Below are positions 1-8,506 of a stretch of DNA of 64,000 nucleotides, in pieces. This DNA is from Leifsonia shinshuensis (lineage in GTDB: Bacteria > Actinomycetota > Actinomycetes > Actinomycetales > Microbacteriaceae). The stretch is from NCBI RefSeq assembly GCF_013410375.1, contig NZ_JACCFL010000001.1, positions 1,612,001-1,676,000 of the forward strand, in the 5' to 3' direction. Under the pieces are notes generated by a model. It saw only the letters and a list, made by a program, of their open reading frames with translations. It did no database searches and was not told the origin of the DNA. The position numbers were made by a program, and so were the translations under genes. Each line of letters begins with the position of its first letter. Position 1 is the first letter of the stretch.

Positions 1-861
1 GCACTCGAGCACGCCGACCTCAGCAACGCGGCGCAGGAGATCGGGCCGCTGGAGGCCACCGACCGCGTCCGCACCGCACTGCTCGCAGCGGTCGGCCACG
101 ACCTGCGCCGTCCGCTGGCGGCGGCCACGGCCGCGGTCACGAGCCTGCGGACCGCCGGCAGCCGGCTCTCCAGCCGGGACAAGGTCGAGCTCCTGGACAC
201 GGCGGAGGTCAGCCTGCGCAACCTCGCCGACCTCCTGACCAACCTCCTCGACGTCAGCCGTGTGCAGGCCGGGGTTCTGGCGGTCTCCCTGCAGCCCGTC
301 GACCTGGAGGATCTGCTGCCGCCGGTCCTCGACGAACTGTCGATCCGGCCGGGCGAGGTCACGATCGACGTGCCGGAGGACCTGCCGCCGGTCACCGCCG
401 ATCCCGTGCTGCTCCGCCGTGCCATCGTCAACCTGCTCAGCAACGCGCTGCGCTATTCCCCGGTCGGGCAACCGCCCCGGCTCAGCGCGAGCACCTTCGG
501 CGGACAGGTCGAGGTCCGCGTCGCCGACCACGGTCCCGGCGTGCCGGACGACCGGAAGGAGGAGATCTTCCACCCGTTCCAGCGGATGGGGGATACGGAC
601 AACAACGCCGGCATCGGGCTCGGACTCGCCCTGACCAAGGGATTCGTCGAAGGGATGGGCGGAACGCTCGTCGCGGACGACACGCCGGCGGGCGGCCTCA
701 CCATGGTGCTCGCGCTTCCGGTCGACCAGGAGAGCGTGGCGCGCCGCGCGCAGAGCCGGGCCGACGCGGGTCTTGCCGACGACGGTCCTGCCGATGACGA
801 TGCCGACGACGACGGTCGGGCCGACGGCGGTCCCGCCTCCGAACCCGTGAAGGGCGCGTGA
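1..861 (+). CDS. kdpD: Sensor histidine kinase KdpD, C-terminal part (5' truncated by window)
   Basis: Open from the first base without a start, so only the kinase core is present. It carries the H-box AAVGHDLRRPLAA (His about residue 37), a dimerisation helix, the N-box NLLSNALRYSP, the G1 box DHGPGVPDD and the G2 box GIGLGLAL, which together form a HisKA-HATPase catalytic unit. The H-box form and the adjacent KdpE-type regulator point to KdpD, the membrane K+-limitation/turgor sensor that phosphorylates KdpE. The tail after about residue 245 is a low-complexity Asp/Ala/Gly stretch. The stop overlaps the next start (GTGA), so the two genes are translationally coupled. The USP, KdpD-specific and membrane domains, and probably kdpFABC, lie upstream outside the window. 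Confidence 0.88.
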   Translation, partial: ALEHADLSNAAQEIGPLEATDRVRTALLAAVGHDLRRPLAAATAAVTSLRTAGSRLSSRDKVELLDTAEVSLRNLADLLTNLLDVSRVQAGVLAVSLQPVDLEDLLPPVLDELSIRPGEVTIDVPEDLPPVTADPVLLRRAIVNLLSNALRYSPVGQPPRLSASTFGGQVEVRVADHGPGVPDDRKEEIFHPFQRMGDTDNNAGIGLGLALTKGFVEGMGGTLVADDTPAGGLTMVLALPVDQESVARRAQSRADAGLADDGPADDDADDDGRADGGPASEPVKGA

Positions 862-1568
862 CGATGAAGATCGTCGTAGCGGACGACGACCCGCAGATGC
901 TCGGAGCGCTCCGGATCATGCTGGGAGCGCACGGGTACGAGGTCGCTCTCGCCCGCAACGGCAAGGAGGCGCTGAGTCTCGTCGTCAACGAGCATCCCGA
1001 CCTGCTGATCCTCGACCTCGGCATGCCCCAGCTCAGCGGGATCGAGGTGATCAAAGCGATCCGGGGCTGGAACACCGTGCCCATCCTCGTCGTCTCCGGC
1101 CGTTCCGACTCCGCGGACAAGGTGGGCGCGCTGGACGCCGGCGCCGACGACTACGTCGCGAAGCCGTTCTCCGCCGACGAGCTGCTGGCCCGGATCCGGG
1201 CGCTCACCCGCCGGGTCGCCGGCGCGGTCGAGACCCCGCTGGTGCGGTTCGGGAACGTGTCGGTCGATCTCGGCAACAAGATCGTCCTCGTCCAGCAGGG
1301 CGACCGGGAACGGCCGGTGCGGCTGACCCCCACGGAGTGGCAGGTCCTCGAGCTGCTGGTGCGCAACCCGCGCAAACTGGTGACCCAGCGCACGATCCTG
1401 ACCGAGATCCGCGGTCCGCAGTACATCAGCGACTCCGGGTACCTTCGCCTGTACATCGCGCAGCTCCGGAAGAAGCTCGAACCGGATCCGGGCCGCCCGC
1501 GGTTCATCCTCACCGAGCCCGGCATGGGCTACCGGTTCCAGCCGGATCCCGATCAGGACGGTGCCTAG
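858..1568 (+). CDS. kdpE: KdpE-type response regulator (OmpR family)
   Basis: Receiver domain at residues 3-120 with the acidic pocket ADDD, phospho-acceptor Asp53 in LILDLGMP and the conserved Lys in YVAKPFS. A winged-helix DNA-binding domain (about 135-232) follows, with VRLTPTEWQVLELL and GYLRLYIAQLRKKLE, which matches KdpE closely. It should activate the kdp K+-transport operon when phosphorylated by the kinase encoded just upstream. The GTG at 858 overlaps the kinase stop; ATG 864 (MKIVVADDD) is an alternative start two codons later. Length 236 aa is slightly above the usual 225-230. Confidence 0.9.
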   Translation: MTMKIVVADDDPQMLGALRIMLGAHGYEVALARNGKEALSLVVNEHPDLLILDLGMPQLSGIEVIKAIRGWNTVPILVVSGRSDSADKVGALDAGADDYVAKPFSADELLARIRALTRRVAGAVETPLVRFGNVSVDLGNKIVLVQQGDRERPVRLTPTEWQVLELLVRNPRKLVTQRTILTEIRGPQYISDSGYLRLYIAQLRKKLEPDPGRPRFILTEPGMGYRFQPDPDQDGA

Positions 1569-1654
1569 GGAACGGTCCGCGATCGAGCGGTTCGCTGGAG
1601 TTACCCGGACCCTGATGGTCGCACCTCCCCGCGTCGCGGACCTATCATCTGGGC

Positions 1655-2851
1655 ATGTCCGCCATCGTGATCGGTGCGGGGCAGGCCGGTCTTTCCGTCA
1701 GCCATGAACTGGAGGCGCTGGGCGTCGAGCATGTCGTGCTCGAGCGGGCGAAGCCCGGTCAAGCGTGGCGGGACCGGTGGGACAGCTTCACCCTCGTCAC
1801 ACCGAATTGGACGCTGGCGCTGCCGGGGAGCCCGTATTCCGGGTCGGAGCCGGAAGGGCACGTACCGCGCGACGAGATCGTGGGCTACCTCGAGGATTAC
1901 GCACGCTCCGTGCGGTCGCCGATCATGGAGGGCGTCGAGGTCACTCGGCTGCGTGTCGACGGCAGCGGTCTGCACGTCGAGACCGTCGATGGAGAGCGGG
2001 CGGCGGATGCGGTTGTGGTGTGCACCGGCTCGTTCGCCCGGCAGCATCGCCCCGCCGTCCTCGACGCCGTTCCCGATCCCCTGATCGTGTCGTCGAGCGA
2101 GTACCGGAACCCGGATCAGCTCCCGGCGGGGAAGGTCGTGATCGTCGGCAGCGGCCAGACCGGTTGCCAGATCGCCGAGGAGCTGGCCCGCTCGGGCCGG
2201 GAGGTGGTGCTCGCGTGCGGACGGGCGCCCTGGGCGCCGCGACGTCTCGACGGCACGGACATCATCACGTGGCTCGATCGGACGACGTTCTTCGATGCGA
2301 CGGTGGCGAGCCTGCCGTCGCCCGCGGCCAGGTTCCTGGCCAATCCGCAACTCACCGGGGCCGGGGGAGGGCACGACCTGGGCTTCCGGACGCTTCAGGC
2401 GCTCGGGGTCCGGCTCGCCGGCCATGTCGTCGGCTGCGACGGCGCACGGATCGGTTTCGCCGACGACGTGCCGGACTCGGTGGCCTTCGCCGACGAATGG
2501 TGGGCGGGCATGCGTGCGATCATGCGCGCACAGCTACCCGCCAAGGGTTTCGGCGTCCCTGACCTGCCCGTTCCGCCTCCCTTCCGGTCCGAACCGGTGG
2601 ACGAGGTGAGCCTGCGGGACGTCGGCGCGGTCGTGCTGGCAGCCGGATTCCGGCCCGACTACAGCTGGATCGACGGCGAGGTCTGCGATGAGCTGGGCTT
2701 CCCTGTGACCCTGGACGGTGCGAGCCTCATGGTCCCCGGCCTGTATTTCTGCGGGGTCCACTTCATGCGGGCTCGACGGTCGGCGTTGCTGTTCGGAGTG
2801 GGAGCGGATGCCGCGATCGTGGCGCGGGAGGTCGCGGAGGCCCGCGCGTGA
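1655..2851 (+). CDS. FAD/NAD(P)-dependent flavin monooxygenase (CzcO/YUCCA-like)
   Basis: A 398-aa two-dinucleotide-fold flavoprotein. The FAD-binding GAGQAG is at residues 8-13 and a second Rossmann motif VIVGSGQTGCQIAEEL lies near residue 165 for NADPH. The segment PGQAWRDRWDSFTLVTPNW resembles the flavin-containing monooxygenase fingerprint. Such enzymes hydroxylate or oxygenate small molecules using NADPH and O2; the substrate cannot be read from sequence. The gene is monocistronic. A -10-like TATCAT (1643-1648) stands 6 nt before the ATG with no Shine-Dalgarno, suggesting a leaderless mRNA. Confidence 0.8.
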   Translation: MSAIVIGAGQAGLSVSHELEALGVEHVVLERAKPGQAWRDRWDSFTLVTPNWTLALPGSPYSGSEPEGHVPRDEIVGYLEDYARSVRSPIMEGVEVTRLRVDGSGLHVETVDGERAADAVVVCTGSFARQHRPAVLDAVPDPLIVSSSEYRNPDQLPAGKVVIVGSGQTGCQIAEELARSGREVVLACGRAPWAPRRLDGTDIITWLDRTTFFDATVASLPSPAARFLANPQLTGAGGGHDLGFRTLQALGVRLAGHVVGCDGARIGFADDVPDSVAFADEWWAGMRAIMRAQLPAKGFGVPDLPVPPPFRSEPVDEVSLRDVGAVVLAAGFRPDYSWIDGEVCDELGFPVTLDGASLMVPGLYFCGVHFMRARRSALLFGVGADAAIVAREVAEARA

Positions 2852-2864
2852 CACTCAGCCACGT

Positions 2865-2912
2865 TTTACCAACCCGAAACATGCTCACAATATTCGGACC
2901 CCCGTTCGGGGG
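2865..2912 (+). promoter_or_regulatory. Candidate promoter and hairpin ahead of the glucan operon
   Basis: TTTACC (2865-2870), a 17-nt spacer and CAATAT (2888-2893) form a plausible vegetative promoter. A perfect CCCCCG-TT-CGGGGG hairpin (2899-2912) begins about where transcription would start. The predicted 5' leader of some 175 nt up to the synthase ATG matches no riboswitch I recognise. The hairpin could instead end transcription of the upstream monooxygenase, but no U-tract follows. Confidence 0.4.
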
Positions 2913-3076
2913 CATGATGGATCGCACATCGATCCGCCCATGCGGGGTCATCGGGCCGACGCCCTGACCGCCGCCACGGAGCAGCGGTCCGCCGCCACGC
3001 CGGCAGTGCCCGCCTCCCACGTCATCGCCGTCGTCGCCCCTCCTCAGCATGACCCGAACCGAACGCTGGAGAACCG

Positions 3077-4819
3077 ATGTCCCGAACCGTGGCGCCTCCG
3101 CGCGCCGGAAGCCGCCCGGCGACCGAAACGGCCGCCTCCGCCCGCGACACCGGGACCGCGCAGTCGCCGGTCATGGTGCTGCTCGTGCTCATCTCCACGC
3201 TGGGCATCCTGGCGTACGCCGGATTCCTGGTGAATCCTGCCAATCGCGGGGACCTGCTGCCGTATCTGATGGTGATCACCGCCGAGAGCGTCCTGGTCGT
3301 CCAGGCGCTGTTCTCGATGTGGACCATCCTGGCGGGCAGCCGCGACCCGCGGGACTTCGCGTTCCACCGGGCCCAGGCCACCCTGTTCCTGATGCCGTCC
3401 GCGCACTCGACGGAGGGCGTGGCCGAGCGCGGCGTGCACCCGCTCGACCATCCCGAGCGGTGGCCGCTGCGCCTGTCCGGCCGCCGGGTCGTCGTCGACG
3501 TCTTCGTGACGGTCTACGGCGAGGACCCGGCGACGGTCAGGAAGACCGTCGCCGCGGCCGTGGCGATCCGCGGCGAGCACCGGACCTGGGTGCTCGACGA
3601 CGGCCGGTCCGACGAGATCAAGGCCCTGGCCGCCGATGTCGGCGCCCGCTACGTGCGGCGACTGAGCAGCAACGGCGCCAAGGCGGGCAACGTCAACCAC
3701 GCCCTGTCCATCGCGAAAGGCGAGTTCTTCGCCATCTTCGACGCCGACTTCGTGCCGGATCCGGACTTCCTCTACGAGACGCTGCCGTTCTTCGTCAACG
3801 AGAAGGTGGCGTTCGTGCAGACCCCGCAGACGTACGGCAACCTGACCACCACGATCGCGATCGGCGCGGCCTACATGCAGTCCGTGTTCTACCGATTCGT
3901 GCAGCCCGGGCGCAACCGCTTCAACGCGGCGTTCTGCGTCGGGACCAACGTCGTCTTCCGGCGCTCGGCGATCGACGAGATCGGGGGCCTCTACACCGAC
4001 TCGAAGTCGGAGGACGTGTGGACCTCGGTGCTGCTGCACGAGAACGGCTGGCAGTCGATCTACATCCCGGACGTGCTCGCCGTCGGTGACGCCCCGGAGA
4101 CCGTGGAGGCGTACAGCAAGCAGCAGCTCCGCTGGGCGACCGGCGGGTTCGAGATCCTGCTGACGCACAATCCGCTGAGCCCGCGGCGACGGCTGACCAT
4201 GGACCAGCGACTGCAGTACCTGGTGACGGGGTCCTTCTATCTCTCGGGCATCTGCCCGCTGCTGCTGCTGCTCGTGCCCCCGCTCGAGATCTACTTCGAT
4301 CTGCGCCCGATGAACCTCAGCATCACGGTCTTCACCTGGATCTTCTACTACGCGGGTTTCTACGCGATGCAGATCCTGCTCGCCTGGTACACCCAGGGCT
4401 CGTTCCGCTGGCAGACCCTGACCCTCGCGACGGTGTCCTTCCCGATCTACGTCCGCGCGCTGCTCAACGTGATCGCGGGGAGGGATCAGGCGTGGCACGT
4501 GACGGGCGCGCGGCGGGCGAACTCGCCGTTCAACTTCATCATTCCGCAGGTGCTCTTCTGCGTCTTCCTCGCGCTGACCTCGGTGGTCGCGATCTGGCGC
4601 GACGAGAGCAACGGCGTCCTCACCCTGGCCACGGCCTGGAACGTGACGAACACGGTGATCCTGGGAGCCTTCGTGGCCACGGCGATGAGAGAGGCGAAGC
4701 GGCTGCGGCATCCCGGTGTCGCGCGGGTACCGGCCGCGGCCGCCCCGGTGCGCACCCCGATCACCGTGGTCGCACGCCCGGACGTGGTCGTTCCGGTGCG
4801 CGCCGAGGTGGCCTCGTGA
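3077..4819 (+). CDS. Membrane family-2 glycosyltransferase, processive beta-glucan (cellulose/curdlan-like) synthase
   Basis: A 580-aa BcsA-like synthase. It has two N-terminal membrane segments (about 33-52 and 62-85), a cytosolic GT-A domain (about 135-370) and roughly five C-terminal membrane spans. Processive-synthase signatures are in order: VLDDG (about 173), FDADFVPD (about 221, the DxD metal/UDP site), QTPQTY (about 249), SKSEDVW (about 309, the TED-equivalent base) and QQLRWATGG (348-356, the QxxRW motif). It should polymerise glucose from UDP-glucose and extrude the chain. No PilZ domain is visible; the tail after about 545 is Ala/Val/Pro-rich. The start has GGAG 7 nt upstream. It is first in a three-gene operon with 4-bp overlaps; the downstream GH81 gene favours a beta-1,3- or mixed-linkage product over cellulose. 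Confidence 0.85.
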   Translation: MSRTVAPPRAGSRPATETAASARDTGTAQSPVMVLLVLISTLGILAYAGFLVNPANRGDLLPYLMVITAESVLVVQALFSMWTILAGSRDPRDFAFHRAQATLFLMPSAHSTEGVAERGVHPLDHPERWPLRLSGRRVVVDVFVTVYGEDPATVRKTVAAAVAIRGEHRTWVLDDGRSDEIKALAADVGARYVRRLSSNGAKAGNVNHALSIAKGEFFAIFDADFVPDPDFLYETLPFFVNEKVAFVQTPQTYGNLTTTIAIGAAYMQSVFYRFVQPGRNRFNAAFCVGTNVVFRRSAIDEIGGLYTDSKSEDVWTSVLLHENGWQSIYIPDVLAVGDAPETVEAYSKQQLRWATGGFEILLTHNPLSPRRRLTMDQRLQYLVTGSFYLSGICPLLLLLVPPLEIYFDLRPMNLSITVFTWIFYYAGFYAMQILLAWYTQGSFRWQTLTLATVSFPIYVRALLNVIAGRDQAWHVTGARRANSPFNFIIPQVLFCVFLALTSVVAIWRDESNGVLTLATAWNVTNTVILGAFVATAMREAKRLRHPGVARVPAAAAPVRTPITVVARPDVVVPVRAEVAS

Positions 4820-5547
4820 CCTGGGGGAACCGGCTGCGCCTGGCCCTGGGGCTGCTCATCGTGCTCGTGCTCGTTGCCGCGTTCACGCTCATCTTCAACC
4901 AGCGCCAGACCCAGGCGACCAGCACGTCCGCGACGATCGACGCCGAGTCGTTCCCCGTCGGCACGGACTACGGCGGGCTGGTCACGCAGCAGTTCGTGAA
5001 GTCCGGCGTGCGCGTCGCGGCCGGCCAGCGGCTGTTCGCCGTCCAGAGCCTGCGCCTCCAGCAGGACATCGCCTCCGGGCTGCTGAACCCGCGGACGGCT
5101 CCCTACCCGGTCGCGGCCGACGGGACGGCCACCGTGGTGGCGGCGGTCTCCGGCACGATCTCGTCGATCGACATCCAGGAGGGCGCGTACGCACAGGCCG
5201 GAACCGTGCTTGCCCACATCGACCGGCGCGGCTCCCTGTTCGTGCGGGCCGATTTCACCCTCACCGCGGGCGACTACTCCCGCGTCGCCGACGGCGCGCC
5301 TGTCGACCTCCTGCTCCCGAACCAGCGCGTGCTCACGGGCCGGGTCCAGAGGATCGAAGTGCAGACGGTGTCGGGCCGGGCGCAGTCGACCATCCTCGTC
5401 TCCAGCGGCGGGCTGGTCGAGGGTGCGGACGACGGGCTGATCACCCCGGGCACGCCGGTCACCGCGACCCTGCACCTGCGCGAGGACGGGCCGCTCTCCG
5501 GACCGAGCGACGCCTTCGCGGCCTTCCTCCGGAAGATCGGCCTGTGA
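4816..5547 (+). CDS. Membrane-fusion (HlyD-like) protein with barrel-sandwich domain
   Basis: A 243-aa protein with one N-terminal membrane anchor (about residues 8-28) and an extracytoplasmic part. That part holds a lipoyl-like half (VGTDYGGLVTQQFVKSGVRV ... AAVSGTISSIDIQEGAYAQAG) and a beta-barrel region with GAPVDLLLPNQRVLTGRV. This matches membrane-fusion or adaptor subunits. GTG 4816 overlaps the synthase stop (GTGA) and its own stop overlaps the next start. The pairing of a GT2 synthase with an HlyD-like partner recalls the Sinorhizobium bgsA/bgsB mixed-linkage beta-glucan pair; by inference it guides the nascent glucan across the wall. An N-terminal extension further upstream in the same frame would lie inside the synthase gene and is unlikely. 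Confidence 0.7.
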   Translation: MTWGNRLRLALGLLIVLVLVAAFTLIFNQRQTQATSTSATIDAESFPVGTDYGGLVTQQFVKSGVRVAAGQRLFAVQSLRLQQDIASGLLNPRTAPYPVAADGTATVVAAVSGTISSIDIQEGAYAQAGTVLAHIDRRGSLFVRADFTLTAGDYSRVADGAPVDLLLPNQRVLTGRVQRIEVQTVSGRAQSTILVSSGGLVEGADDGLITPGTPVTATLHLREDGPLSGPSDAFAAFLRKIGL

Positions 5548-7589
5548 GGCGCAGCCGCGCTCCGCTCCTGGTGGCGGCCCTGACGGTGGTGGGCCTGCTC
5601 GCGGCCGGCGCCCTCACCGCCTGCCAGCCGGCAGGAGCTCGCGGCGGGGACACATCGGCTGCATCCGCGGGGACGACGGACCCGCGCATCTTCCCGGACG
5701 CCGAGATCGCACCGCTGGTCACGACGCTGCCGCAGCGCAGCGTGGCCGCACCGCCTCCCATGCGACTGGCCCACGGGCTTCTCCCGCCGACGAACCGCTG
5801 GTTCTCCGGGCTGGTGTTCGGCGCGGGCCCGCAGCCGGTGTTCCCGCTGCCGCTCTCCTTCGGACTCACGGCCGGCGGCTTCGCCTTCGGGCTTCCCTCG
5901 GTGACCGCGACGGCGAAGACGATCGCCGGCGGCTACGATCCCGCGGTCACGGTGGACGCGTCGAGCGCGTCCGCGGAGGTCACCGCCTACGACGACGTGT
6001 CGGCGACCGTGTCGCTGCACTCGCGGGATGGGGCGGCGATCGGGCACGTGACGATCGCCGAAGGCTCCCCACTGGTGAGCTTCACCGCGGACGCGGACAC
6101 GACGCTCACGACGTCGGCCGGCTTCAGCGGGGCGGCCGGCCCTGCTGTGGCCACGGTGGGGGGAACGGACTACGCGCTCGTCGCGCCCTCCGGCGCGCTC
6201 GACCGCTCCGGCCGCAGCATCGCCCTTCACCCGGGCCAGGCGGCGGTCTGGTTCCCGGTGCCTCGCGGAGCGAGCGCCGCGCGCGTGGCCGGCGCGATCT
6301 CCGGGCCGCTCCTCGGCGTCGGCACCGGCTACTCGGACGGAGGCGGCACAGCGACGACCCGCCTCTCCTACCGCGCCGCCGGGGGCTCCACCGTCTTCGG
6401 CGCACTCCCGGCGCAGCGGGCGCCCCGGAGCGGGGCGGACTGCTCCCTCGGCACGTACTCCACGATCTACGGCACGATGACGGTGTGCTCCGGCGACACG
6501 CTGGAATGGAGCGTCCCCGCCGTCACGCCCGCGGGCGCACTCGATCTCGGCACGCTCGACACGGAGACGAAGGCCGCGATCGTCGATCAGCTGCGGACGG
6601 ACTCCGCCACCGTCGGCCCGCTGCCGTCGGACACCTACTTCGGCGGCAAAGCGCTGTTCCGCCTGGCGAATCTGCTCACGATCGCCCGGCAGCTGGGGGA
6701 GGACCGCATCGCCGACGGCCTGCGGACCCGGCTGGCGACCGCCCTGGCCGAGTGGGCGCAGCCTGCCCGCTGCGCCTCCGCCCCAGCGCGCTGCTTCGTC
6801 TACGACCCGGCCATGCGCGGCGTCGTCGGACTGACCGCGTCGTTCGGGTCCGACCAGTTCAACGACCACCACTTCCACTACGGCTACTTCCTCTACGCCG
6901 CCGGAGCGCTGGCGACCGACGACCCGTCGGCGGTCCGGCGCCTCGCCCCGGTGATGAACCTGCTGGCCGCCGATCTCGCCACGAGCGGCCGGAGCAGCTA
7001 CTTCCCCGAGCGCCGCACGTTCGACCCGTACACCGGCCACTCCTGGGCCTCGGGCTACTCGCCGTTCGCCGACGGAAACAACCAGGAGTCGAGCTCCGAG
7101 GCGGTGAACGCCTGGAACGGCCTCGCCCTGTGGGCGACCGCTAGCTCCCAGCCGGCGTTGGCTCGTGAGGCCGGCTGGATGCTGTCCGCCGAAGTCGCCG
7201 CCGCGCGCGCCCTCTGGACGGACGCCGACACCTCCGCCTTCGCGGGCTACGCGCATTCGATCGTCTCCCTGAACTGGGGAGGCAAGCGCGACTACGCCAC
7301 CTGGTTCAGCGCCGATCCCAACGCGATCCTCGGCATCCAGCTCATCCCGATGGGACCCGTCTCGGGCTACCTGAAGGCGAGCGGCTCGCGGATCGGGCAG
7401 AATCTGGCCGAGGCGGCTCCCTCGGGGTACGGCGTGCCGTTCGGGGACTACCTGCTGATGTACCGGGCGCTGCAAGGCCCAGCAGGCCTGGCGGCGGCCC
7501 GCGCAGCGGCCGGGAGTCTGCCGGACAGCGCGATCGACGACGCCGACTCCCGCACCTACCTGCTCGCGTGGCTCGCGGCCCGGCACTGA
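5544..7589 (+). CDS. Secreted lipoprotein endo-1,3-beta-glucanase, glycoside hydrolase family 81
   Basis: A 681-aa protein. A signal peptide ends in the lipobox LTAC (Cys27), so it should be anchored outside the membrane. The GH81 core shows FNDHHFHYGYFLYAAGA near residue 438 and DGNNQESSSEAVN near 509; the acidic residues of the latter are the catalytic region of this family, which hydrolyses internal beta-1,3-glucan bonds. The GTG start overlaps the preceding stop (GTGA). Its place in a synthase operon suggests trimming or release of the polymer, the role BcsZ plays for cellulose. A purely nutritional lytic enzyme is possible but fits the translational coupling less well. Confidence 0.85.
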   Translation: MRRSRAPLLVAALTVVGLLAAGALTACQPAGARGGDTSAASAGTTDPRIFPDAEIAPLVTTLPQRSVAAPPPMRLAHGLLPPTNRWFSGLVFGAGPQPVFPLPLSFGLTAGGFAFGLPSVTATAKTIAGGYDPAVTVDASSASAEVTAYDDVSATVSLHSRDGAAIGHVTIAEGSPLVSFTADADTTLTTSAGFSGAAGPAVATVGGTDYALVAPSGALDRSGRSIALHPGQAAVWFPVPRGASAARVAGAISGPLLGVGTGYSDGGGTATTRLSYRAAGGSTVFGALPAQRAPRSGADCSLGTYSTIYGTMTVCSGDTLEWSVPAVTPAGALDLGTLDTETKAAIVDQLRTDSATVGPLPSDTYFGGKALFRLANLLTIARQLGEDRIADGLRTRLATALAEWAQPARCASAPARCFVYDPAMRGVVGLTASFGSDQFNDHHFHYGYFLYAAGALATDDPSAVRRLAPVMNLLAADLATSGRSSYFPERRTFDPYTGHSWASGYSPFADGNNQESSSEAVNAWNGLALWATASSQPALAREAGWMLSAEVAAARALWTDADTSAFAGYAHSIVSLNWGGKRDYATWFSADPNAILGIQLIPMGPVSGYLKASGSRIGQNLAEAAPSGYGVPFGDYLLMYRALQGPAGLAAARAAAGSLPDSAIDDADSRTYLLAWLAARH

Positions 7590-7604
7590 GCCGGGGCGGT
7601 CCCC

Positions 7605-8165
7605 TTATGCGGACGGCCGCAGCCGCACCACCTCCACCCCGGACCGGAACGCCTCCCGCTCCACGACCTCCAGCCGGATGCGCTCGCGCAGGCCCGACAG
7701 CAGCGTCGGCCCGTGCCCGGCGAGCACCGGCTGCACGACGAACACGTACTCGTCGATGAGTCCCAGGTCCGCCAGCGCGAGGGGGAGGGTCACCCCGCCG
7801 ACGAAGAGCCCGTCGCCCGGTTCCTGCTTGAGCCGTTCGACCGCCTGGCGCAGGTCGCCGCGGAGCAGCTCGGCGTTCCAGTCGACCTCGTCGAGCGTGG
7901 TCGAGACGACGTGCTTCTTCGCGGCGTCGATGGTCTCGGCGAACGGGCGCTGCCAGTCGTCCATCCACTCGGGCCACGCGCCCGACGGCGGCCGGCGCCA
8001 GGCCGCCTCCATCATCCGGTAGGTGACCCGGCCGAAGATCAGGGCGTCGGCCCGCGCCAGCTCGGCGGTCCAGAAACGCATCGACTCCTCGTCGGGCGGG
8101 AGGGCCGCCTCGTGGTGGCAGCAGCCGTCGAGCGTGACGTTGATGGAGTATCGGAGCGGTCTCAT
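7605..8165 (-). CDS. Dihydrofolate reductase-fold protein (RibD C-terminal-like)
   Basis: A 186-aa single-domain protein beginning RPLRYSINVTLDGC, the usual first strand of the RibD_C/YwjB-like DHFR-fold group. The middle LIFGRVTYRMMEAAW and the glycine-rich GDGLFVGGVTLPLALADLGLIDEY bind the NADPH pyrophosphate in relatives. The catalytic specificity of this group is generally unknown. The start has GGGAGA upstream. It converges with the glucanase gene, 15 bp away. Confidence 0.8.
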   Translation of the reverse strand: MRPLRYSINVTLDGCCHHEAALPPDEESMRFWTAELARADALIFGRVTYRMMEAAWRRPPSGAWPEWMDDWQRPFAETIDAAKKHVVSTTLDEVDWNAELLRGDLRQAVERLKQEPGDGLFVGGVTLPLALADLGLIDEYVFVVQPVLAGHGPTLLSGLRERIRLEVVEREAFRSGVEVVRLRPSA

Positions 8166-8259
8166 CCCAGTCTCCCTCGCTGTGCCGGCTCCCCGGTCCG
8201 TGGCGCCTCGCTTGGACGGTACACCGGCGGCGGTGCAGCGGGTGGGTTAGCATTTCGGA

Positions 8260-8487
8260 ATGACCGAACCGGCTCCGATCGAAGACGTCCCGATCGGCGG
8301 GGACGGCATCCGCCTCGGGCAGTTCCTCAAGTTCGCCGGGCTCCTCGACTCCGGCGGGAACGTGAAAGAGGCCATCATCGACGGCTACGTGACCGTGAAC
8401 GGCGAGGTCGACCGGCGCCGCGGACGGCAGCTGCAGCTCGGCGACGTCGTCACGTTCGAGGGGCGCAGCGTCCGCGTCTGCCCGTGA
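8260..8487 (+). CDS. Small S4-domain RNA-binding protein (YaaA/YbcJ-like)
   Basis: A 75-aa protein that is essentially one S4 domain: RLGQFLKFAGLLDSGGNVKEAIIDGYVTVNG followed by RRGRQLQLGDVVTF. The LxxFLK, xGxAK-like and VxVNGE elements are the RNA-binding surface found in ribosome-associated S4 proteins. TAGCAT stands 6 nt before the ATG with no Shine-Dalgarno, so a leaderless transcript is likely. Role is inferred only as RNA or ribosome binding. Confidence 0.85.
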   Translation: MTEPAPIEDVPIGGDGIRLGQFLKFAGLLDSGGNVKEAIIDGYVTVNGEVDRRRGRQLQLGDVVTFEGRSVRVCP

Positions 8488-8506
8488 GACGTTCGGGAAC
8501 TCAGCG

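Noticed and set aside
2900..3076. Possible riboswitch in the long leader before the glucan synthase gene
   Set aside because: I see no conserved core of the c-di-GMP, c-di-AMP or other known aptamers, only one GC hairpin near the presumed start.
5274..7586. Long minus-strand frame opposite the GH81 gene
   Set aside because: Arg/Gly/Ala-rich antisense translation without motifs; the plus strand carries clear GH81 signatures.
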